Part shown: in pieces, positions 58,090-64,000 of the stretch
How positions within the stretch are numbered: the first letter of the stretch is position 1
Layout: every line of letters begins with the position of its first letter
Assembly: GCA_022496205.1 (NCBI GenBank)
Contig: WTXD01000044.1
Coordinates: 124,001-188,000 of the forward strand
Reading direction: 5' to 3'
DNA length: 64,000 nucleotides
Source of the DNA: Gloeopeniophorella convolvens
Lineage: Eukaryota > Basidiomycota > Agaricomycetes > Russulales
The notes under the pieces: generated by a model
The model's input: the letters and a program-made list of their open reading frames with translations, nothing else
Told to the model about the DNA's origin: nothing
The model's database searches: none
Program-made: the position numbers and the translations under genes

Positions 58090-60148
58090 TCATTTCTGGC
58101 GTCTCCTGAACATAACGTTCGTACCACGAGTAATGAGCCGCGAACCGAACTGTGCGATAGGTGGGGCACTTTTCCCATCCTCAACTTTCATGTCGTAGCT
58201 AACGACGAGGTGCGCGATAAGGACCTTGATCTCGTTAGTTGCGAAGAAGCGACCTGGGCTGAAATCGGAGCATCAGATGTGTAATCCACTCACAAGTTCT
58301 GTGTGTATGGTGTCAGCACTTACCATGCGTGCCGCCCATATCCGAATGACAGATGCTCAGGGGAGGTAGAGACCGATTGGTAGTTGCCAGATACTGTATC
58401 TCCGTCCCGCGCACGCAGTTTCGCAAAGCGGAAGCCGTCGAAATCTTCGGCATTGTGGTGAATTTCCGCATCTCTGTGGAGCACCGCCATCGGGACCGCG
58501 ACGTCTGTCCCCGCAGGGATAGTGATGCCGTTTGAGAATGTGAAGGGGCGCAACACCCGTCGCCTCATTCCCACTGGAGGCAATAGGGGTCAGCAAACGG
58601 GTGCAACAAAGGAACTGAGACGGGCGCACATGTTCCCAGTCCGTCAAGTCGCTGAGTCTCTCTCAAGAAGCTATCAAGCTTGGTCATCTTGTTCATCGCA
58701 GCCTTTGTCCAGCCTTCTTCAGCGACTGCCGCTTCAATATCTTGACGAAGTGGCTCAATATGCTGCGGATTGTTGAGAAGACGATACAACGCTTGGGTGG
58801 CGGTCTTCGTGAGCAAGATCAGTACGTATCGGTGGACGGCAGAATCACCGCTCACTAATGAAGTTGTATGAATGGCTGCGAAATTGATGACGAGCAATCG
58901 TCGTGCGAGTCCCTCGACGGATTTCTCTGTCCCTCGAGCTTCGTTTATGAGCCACATGAGCATGTCGTTCTGAATACCCGTTAAGCATTGGCCGGGAATG
59001 GGTGGAGATGCCACATGGTACCGGCTTATCATCCCATTCTTTACCCAGTTCCTTCAGTTTCGAGAGACGTTCTTCCGCTATGGGTCGAACAAAGTCGATT
59101 TCCTGCTGAACTTGAGCAGGAAGGTTTGACAGAAGGCGCTTGACGAGTCTGAACCCATGTCAACATGTACATGGCTCGGGTAGTAGCATAAAGCGTACGG
59201 TTTCAACGATCTTGGGAATAGACCGATGATCGTAGCAAATTTCACCACATTGACGGCGAAAGTCAAGTTGAGTTTCTGATACTCAGGGTCTCTGCCTGCA
59301 ACGCATGATATGAACGAGTGGTAGAAAGAAATTGTAATTGCCACGTACATAGAGGAGCACCCACGAATACACGATTTGAGGTGCGACATACCGCACGTTG
59401 TATCGTTCCCAGTATCGGCAGTGTAACCCAGTCTACGTTCCTTATGCATTCATTTACGTGAGTGCGATCGTGTATAGCAACATACCGATACCGGTTGCTG
59501 GGATGTACTCATTCAGTGCGCTGACGAGTTCATCGCGAACTGCTTCAAAGACAGCTGGGATGTTGCGTGTCAGTTTTGAGCGCACCACTTCGGCATGGTA
59601 TGAATTGTCTGGTTCCAAAATATCAGTTGTGTAGTCCAGTTGGAGGGCCTATCGCACCTAAAGTCAGAAGCGAATGGCACACTGAGCGATGGACATACTT
59701 CTTTGACCTGTGCTCGGAAGGACAGTACGTCATCTGGCGCTCTCCTGATGTCCTCGACCAGATCTAGACCAACAGGCAGCACCAACCAACGCGTGAAGGT
59801 CGGGATCTTGAACATGCTTCCCCTTGGCGTCTGAATATGGGACAAGATGCCAGTGAGCCTCGCGCTGGCGCACTGAATGAGGACCCACCATTTCGTACCC
59901 TTCTTTGAGCATGCGGCCGCCATCGAGGACGAAACGCAAGGCGGAGATATACGAGAGGAGAGGGTCAGAGTACCCAACAGTTGGGATTCTTTCAAGCTAT
60001 AGGAACAGTAAGTTGGCCTTGGGACTCGGGCCTCTCATGCAGAAAGGCTGACCAATGCATCTTTCTGTCTGCACCAATAGTTGTACAGACAGAGCAGGGA
60101 GAAAATGCTTGCTAGGACCAGCGCCCTGAAGTCTGATTCATCCACCAT
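58090..60148 (-). CDS. cytochrome P450, copy 1
   Basis: Membrane-anchored monooxygenase. Starts MVDESDFRALVLASIFSLLC, an N-terminal anchor, at 60148. The I-helix-like region reads VINFAAIHTTSLVS (the usual AGxxT is replaced by A-I-H-T-T). The K-helix is LDSFLRETQRL (ExxR). The C-terminal half includes TFSNGITIPAGTDVAVPMAV, EDFDGFRFAKLR (PERF-like) and the heme-binding loop FGYGRHACPGRFFATNE, in which the Cys codon is split by an intron at about 58324. Ends GTNVMFRRRQK (stop 58090). These patterns fit the CYP512 or ent-kaurene-oxidase-like fungal families. About 500 residues, intact by eye, tandem with copy 2. Confidence 0.85.
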
Positions 60149-60841
60149 GTTGCAGTGCTCGGATCGATGGTACCACCAGCGGAACAAGACGTCCCCAAAG
60201 GGGTATGTATCTGTTGATCACACGATCACAGGCAAACTTAGCACAGAGAGGAAATAGAGATGTACGTCACTCCGGACCGGCGACACTGGCTAAGTAAGTG
60301 GGCAATATCGGCAGCTTAAGCACTCTTGAACAGCTGTCCTGTTCCCCTCCGTCTTCAGTAATGACAAGCCGCCATACAGACTCACTTCTGCAAGAAGGTA
60401 TAGTATGTTCCCGAGAACAGGTTGAGCAATCTTTAGTTCAGTACCAGGGACACGTTGAAATGCTTCCGGGTCATTACTAATAGCGCATTTTCTACAAGGT
60501 TACTGGCAGAGCTTGTGAGTCGCTGTTCAAATGAGCTGGGAACGTATGTACTGACTGAATTACAGTAGTGCGGCCGCCGAGGACGGGCCGTATAGCCTGC
60601 TGCTGAGTCGGACGACCATCGCACGTACGGTTCGCCCTGGTTCGCCGGCAGCCGGACCTCTCGAAACGCCGGCCGACGATCCCGTGGAAGGAAGGGCTCA
60701 CTTGAGGGTTGCCGACGCTTCGTGCAACCTTGATCTGAGGGTCGTGAACCAATGCGAATGTGCAAGGCGTCGCTGGGTAAGCAATCACTATTCCTGTGCT
60801 AGGCAACGATAACAGGGTTGTCAAAATCGAAGTGGACAGCA
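60149..60841. other. P450 intergenic region
   Basis: Holds the copy 1 promoter and the copy 2 3' end. No gene or TIR pair recognised. Confidence 0.4.
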
Positions 60842-62942
60842 CTACTTTCGACGCTTCCTGAACATCACGTTCACGTTCCTCGGGATAAGCATCGAAGCGA
60901 AGCATATATCTGATGGCATCTCCTTCCCATCTTCGAACTTGAGGTCGTAACGAGTGATAATGGCTGCAAGCAAGGTCTTGACCTCAGTCACCGCGAAAAA
61001 GCGCCCGGGACTGTTGGGAAGTGGATGCGTCAGATATAATACAATCAATCGAGGTAGTGCGTGTTCTAGGCATGCTCTATGGTGTACTCACCACGCGTGC
61101 CGTCCATGTCCGAATGACAGGTGCATCGGAGAGGTAGAGACCGCCTGATATTTGCCCATCGTAGCATCGACGTCGGTCTCGCGAAGCTTGGAAAAGCGGA
61201 ACGCATCAAAGCTCTCCGGATCAGTGTAGATATCCTGATCCTGGTGCGTGGCAAGAACTGGAACTTTCACATCTACTCCCGCAGGGATGGTACTACCGTT
61301 CGAGAGCGTGAGTGGACGCAGCGTCCGGCGGCTGAACGAGACTGAACAAATTTTAATACCAGGCCGGCGACGAAAAAGATATTCACGAACGGAGATTCAG
61401 TCCGTGTAGCCTCTGAGTCTCCCGCAAGAAGCTGTCGAGCTTGACCATCTTGTCCATGCCGGCCTTCGTCCAACCTTCTTCCGCAACGGCAGATTCGATA
61501 TCTTGGCGGAGGCCTTCCACGAACTCTGGGTGTGCAATAAGACGATACAGTGCCTGCACAGTTGTCTAGACACCGTGGGAAAGGGAGGGGGTCAACGTAT
61601 GTTGCTCGATTAAGTCGGAGGAACAGGTCACTTACCAGAGAAGTCGTGTGGATAGCGGCAAAGTTGATAAGGAGCATCCGACGCGCCAAGCCTTCAAGCG
61701 ACCTCTCCGGGCCTTTAGCTTCACTCATGAGCCACATCAGGAAGTCGTTCTGACTCGCGACTGTGTGAGGAAATAGCAAGGAGGGACGAGGGTTAAAGGG
61801 CAACGAACCGGCTTATCCTCCCACTCGTCACCAAGCTCGTCCAACCTCGCAAAACGTTCTTCAACAATGGGTCTTAGGAATTCCATCTCCTTGCGAACCT
61901 GGGAAGGAAGATTCGAAAGCATACGCTTCACGATCCTGATCTCGGTGTAAGACACGCGTGGTGGATGAGTGTAGGAATAGAACACCCGGTTTCAATGGCT
62001 CAGGGAAAAAACTGATGATCGTGGCGAATGTCATGACTTTGGTCGCGAAATCCAGGTTGAGTTGCTGATAGTCGCGATCCCGGCCTTTGATCCATCAGCG
62101 TTGACTAGGTGCAAGCACCGGGGGACCATGCATACATAGAGGAGCACCAACGAACACGCGATTCGTGACGCGACATATCGCCCTTTGCAATGTTTTTAGC
62201 ATGGGTATCTTGACCCAATCTGTCCATTCAGTAAGCAGCCGAAGCTGCATTCGGCTAGTCTCCACTCACCATCACCAGATACGGGAAGCACATCGTCCAG
62301 AGAAGCCATAATCTCATCGCGGAGACCACTGAAAGTGTTGTGAATGTTGCGAGTCAACTTGGTGCGTATGATATGGAGATGGTAATGGTCGTCTTTGACG
62401 ATGAGATCGAGTGTGTGGTCGGGCTGGACGCTCTAGTACAGGTGATAAGCGACGAAAACGAATCGTCAAAAGATGCGGCGTACATCCAAGACCGGCTCGA
62501 GGAAAGACAGAACATCATCGGGCGCTCTCCTCATGTCCTCAATGTGCTCAGGAGATGTAACAAGCACGGTCCATCTCCGGAAAGAAGCAATCTTGAAAAG
62601 TCCAGGTTTGTACTGTAAGTTACAATACGGTTTGTCAACTTACGCCTAGAGTCACTACATTCCGGGATGATACGACGAACCTTTGCACAGCCTTCTTCGA
62701 CCATTCTCTTGCCATCAAATATATAGCGAAGGGCGGAAAAGTAAGACAGGATCGGATCCGAGAAGCCCAAAGTTGGGATGGCGTCGAGCTAATTGCTGGT
62801 AGTCAGTTACGCAGAGCATCACGGTAGTCAAGCACGCGGGACTGACCAAGGGGTCCCTCCTTCTGTACCAGACAACGAACAAGAAAATCACGGAAAATAT
62901 ACCAGCGAGGAGCGACTCTCTTGAGAAAGACTCATCGGCCAT
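60842..62942 (-). CDS. cytochrome P450, copy 2
   Basis: Tandem paralogue of copy 1. Starts MADESFSRESLLAGIFSVIF with an FLFVVWYRRRD membrane anchor. Exons include LPTLGFSDPILSYFSALRYIF-like sequence, DGKRMVEEGCAK, TLDLIVKDDHYHLHIIRTK, NTFSGLRDEIMASLDDVLP and AKGPERSLEGLARRMLLINF. The I-helix-like FAAIHTTSLVS and K-helix LDSFLAGD.. regions follow, then VKVPVLATHQDQDIYTDPES and FDAFRFSKLRETD. The heme loop is SFGHGRHACPGRFFAVTE (Cys split by an intron near 61088). Ends NVNVMFRKRRK (stop 60842). About 500 residues. A TATA-like box is at 63032, and a MITE sits just upstream of that. Confidence 0.85.
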
Positions 62943-63031
62943 GCTGCGTCAGGCCTCAGGCCTCAGGGGTCAAGTTTAGGTTTGGGTAGTGTCGGAGGGC
63001 AGGCGGGAGCAGGCGCCGGGAGGGGCAACGA

Positions 63032-63038
63032 TTTTATA
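63032..63038 (-). promoter_or_regulatory. TATA box of P450 copy 2
   Basis: Minus-strand TATAAAA, 90-96 nt upstream of ATG 62942; the MITE at 63106 begins about 68 bp further upstream. Confidence 0.5.
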
Positions 63039-63105
63039 GCAACAGTAGACTGTCCCCACGGCAGTGCCGCAGGGCGCTGCGCGCGGTCGGCCACGGTCGG
63101 TATTA

Positions 63106-63318
63106 CAGCTAAAACCGAAACCGTAGGCCCTTTTCCACTTCTCGGGAATACAGGCCAGGGTCTCCATTAAGCGTTCGGCTGCTGATGCCGAAAAACCCGC
63201 CTTCCAACACAAAATGATGACCCTGTGTCGAGGGCTTAACTTCCTGCTCCGCTCAGATTATGTCAGACTCGCGTGTATCTGAACAACCAGCAGGGGCCTA
63301 CGGTTTCGGTTCTAGCTG
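63106..63318. mobile_element. 213-bp MITE, TA-flanked, TIR CAGCTAAAACCGAAACCGTA
   Basis: Left TIR 63106-63130 (CAGCTAAAACCGAAACCGTA then GGCCC) matches the complement of the right end 63294-63318 (CAGCTAGAACCGAAACCGTA then GGCCC) at 24 of 25 positions. TA flanks both sides (63104-63105 and 63319-63320). No coding capacity is needed or seen. The ends differ from those of the other two elements, so it is a separate MITE family. It lies in the upstream region of P450 copy 2. Confidence 0.88.
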
Positions 63319-63320
63319 TA

Positions 63321-64000
63321 AATCGTTGGACGATGGCACTTCGGTTGTCTTTGGATGTGCGCTCTCCCTCGTATCACGAGGTACTACTTGCTCGCCGAAA
63401 TCACCCGGGAGCGGCCTGGGACGCAGGACGGCTGGCCTTCTGGCATTCAGAACAATAACTGGATCAAGAACTCACCTTTGTGCGCATGCCAACCAATGGG
63501 GGTGATAACTTACACGCACCCATTCGAAAAGGTGCGCCAAAGGGTTTGTGTCTCTCCAGCCTTGAAAGGTCTATCCTTTGGATCGGAGTGACTGGCCGTA
63601 TGCAAACGGAGATGAGCTCAGGGTTGAATTGGGCATGTCACCGCCAAGGTCTCGTGGCCAACTCGTGGCACGCCGAAGCTCGGAAGTGCTTCTGTATCGG
63701 ATTGACCTCATGCGCTGGCTGGATATTGAAGTTAGATCCAGAGCAAGCTCGAGGGCGTGCTCGTACTGCCAGTCGTGTGCAACGGACCACATGGCAATCG
63801 AACGTGTGATATGGTATCCTAGTAAGTATGCTAGCACACGCGACGCTTCAACGTTACGCGTTGTGGCGCGCCCTGACACGTCACACGCCGGAAACGGCGC
63901 CTACAGCTGTTCCGGAAAAGCTTGGTAGTCGCGTCTCGCGGCGCGGAAAAAAATAAAATAAATCGGAAAATCGAAAAACCGAAAACCGACGCTCTGCACA
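63321..64000. other. window end, no gene seen
   Basis: Short overlapping frames only. The last 60 bases are A-rich with repeats of CGAAAA type. TACAGCTG at about 63901-63908 resembles the start of the MITE above and may belong to another truncated copy. Confidence 0.35.

Noticed and set aside
1..64000. CRISPR arrays, rRNA, bacterial operons, riboswitches
   Set aside because: Introns, protein families and spacing are those of a fungal nuclear genome; no such structures were seen.

Overview
This is nuclear DNA of a filamentous basidiomycete, most likely a wood-decay Agaricomycete of the polypore type. Almost every recognisable gene is cut by several introns of about 48-90 nt with GT..AG ends, and genes lie on both strands a few hundred bases apart. 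The gene set fits this: a GH12 endoglucanase, omega-type glutathione transferases, clan P450s, DUF6699, DUF7918 and BTB families, and a Hub1/UBL5 gene. There is no operon structure, CRISPR, rRNA or confident tRNA. Exon joins were done by eye, so gene limits are firmer than individual splice sites.

Layout. 0.2-2.4 kb: GIT1/PHO84-type MFS permease (+). 2.6-3.1 kb: SEM1/DSS1 (-). 3.8-5.0 kb: GH12 cellulase gene that looks broken (+). 5.2-10.6 kb: an accessory island in which two omega-like GST paralogues (-) bracket an unknown gene (-), a protein with a PD-(D/E)XK-like nuclease motif and a nuclear localisation signal (+), and an inverted decayed fragment of the unknown gene. 11.2-13.8 kb: acid sphingomyelinase (-). 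14.5-14.8 kb: a tiny three-exon gene for a 59-residue, 15-cysteine metallothionein (-). 15.5-20.0 kb: TRAPPC11 (+). 20.6-22.7 kb: DML1/Misato (+). 23.5-25.0 kb: degenerate repeats that keep one minus-strand frame open. 26.8-27.5 kb: decayed TBC (Gyp1-like) Rab-GAP. 28.4-29.4 kb: DUF6699 protein. 30.7-31.5 kb: SUR7/PalI membrane protein. 32.3-32.8 kb: AT-rich MITE. 33.2-33.6 kb: HUB1. 34.6-35.7 kb: DUF7918 protein with a perfect 99-bp tandem duplication (-). 36.9-38.3 kb: BTB/POZ remnants (-). 38.5-39.4 kb: GEP4 phosphatidylglycerophosphate phosphatase (-). 39.9-41.1 kb: old yellow enzyme (+). 42.6-46.1 kb: OPT oligopeptide transporter (+). 46.5-48.6 kb: cytosolic AsnRS (-). 49.1-50.5 kb: lectin-like protein (-). 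52.8-53.3 kb: phosphatase-like protein lacking the catalytic arginine (+). 53.5-54.6 kb: DPH5 (-). 54.9-56.7 kb: F-box/LRR-like protein (+). 56.9-57.6 kb: LSM4 (-). 58.1-62.9 kb: tandem P450 pair (-), with a TA-flanked MITE at each outer side.

The housekeeping genes (SEM1, TRAPPC11, DML1, HUB1, GEP4, AsnRS, DPH5, LSM4) are a stable scaffold. Interspersed are environmental-response genes (permease, GSTs, metallothionein, OYE, OPT, P450s) and sites of gene decay and small-transposon insertion. The most interesting items are the metallothionein, the PD-(D/E)XK-like gene with its inverted flanking fragment, three MITE-like elements, the recent 99-bp duplication, HUB1 missing one of its two C-terminal tyrosines, and several pseudogenes.
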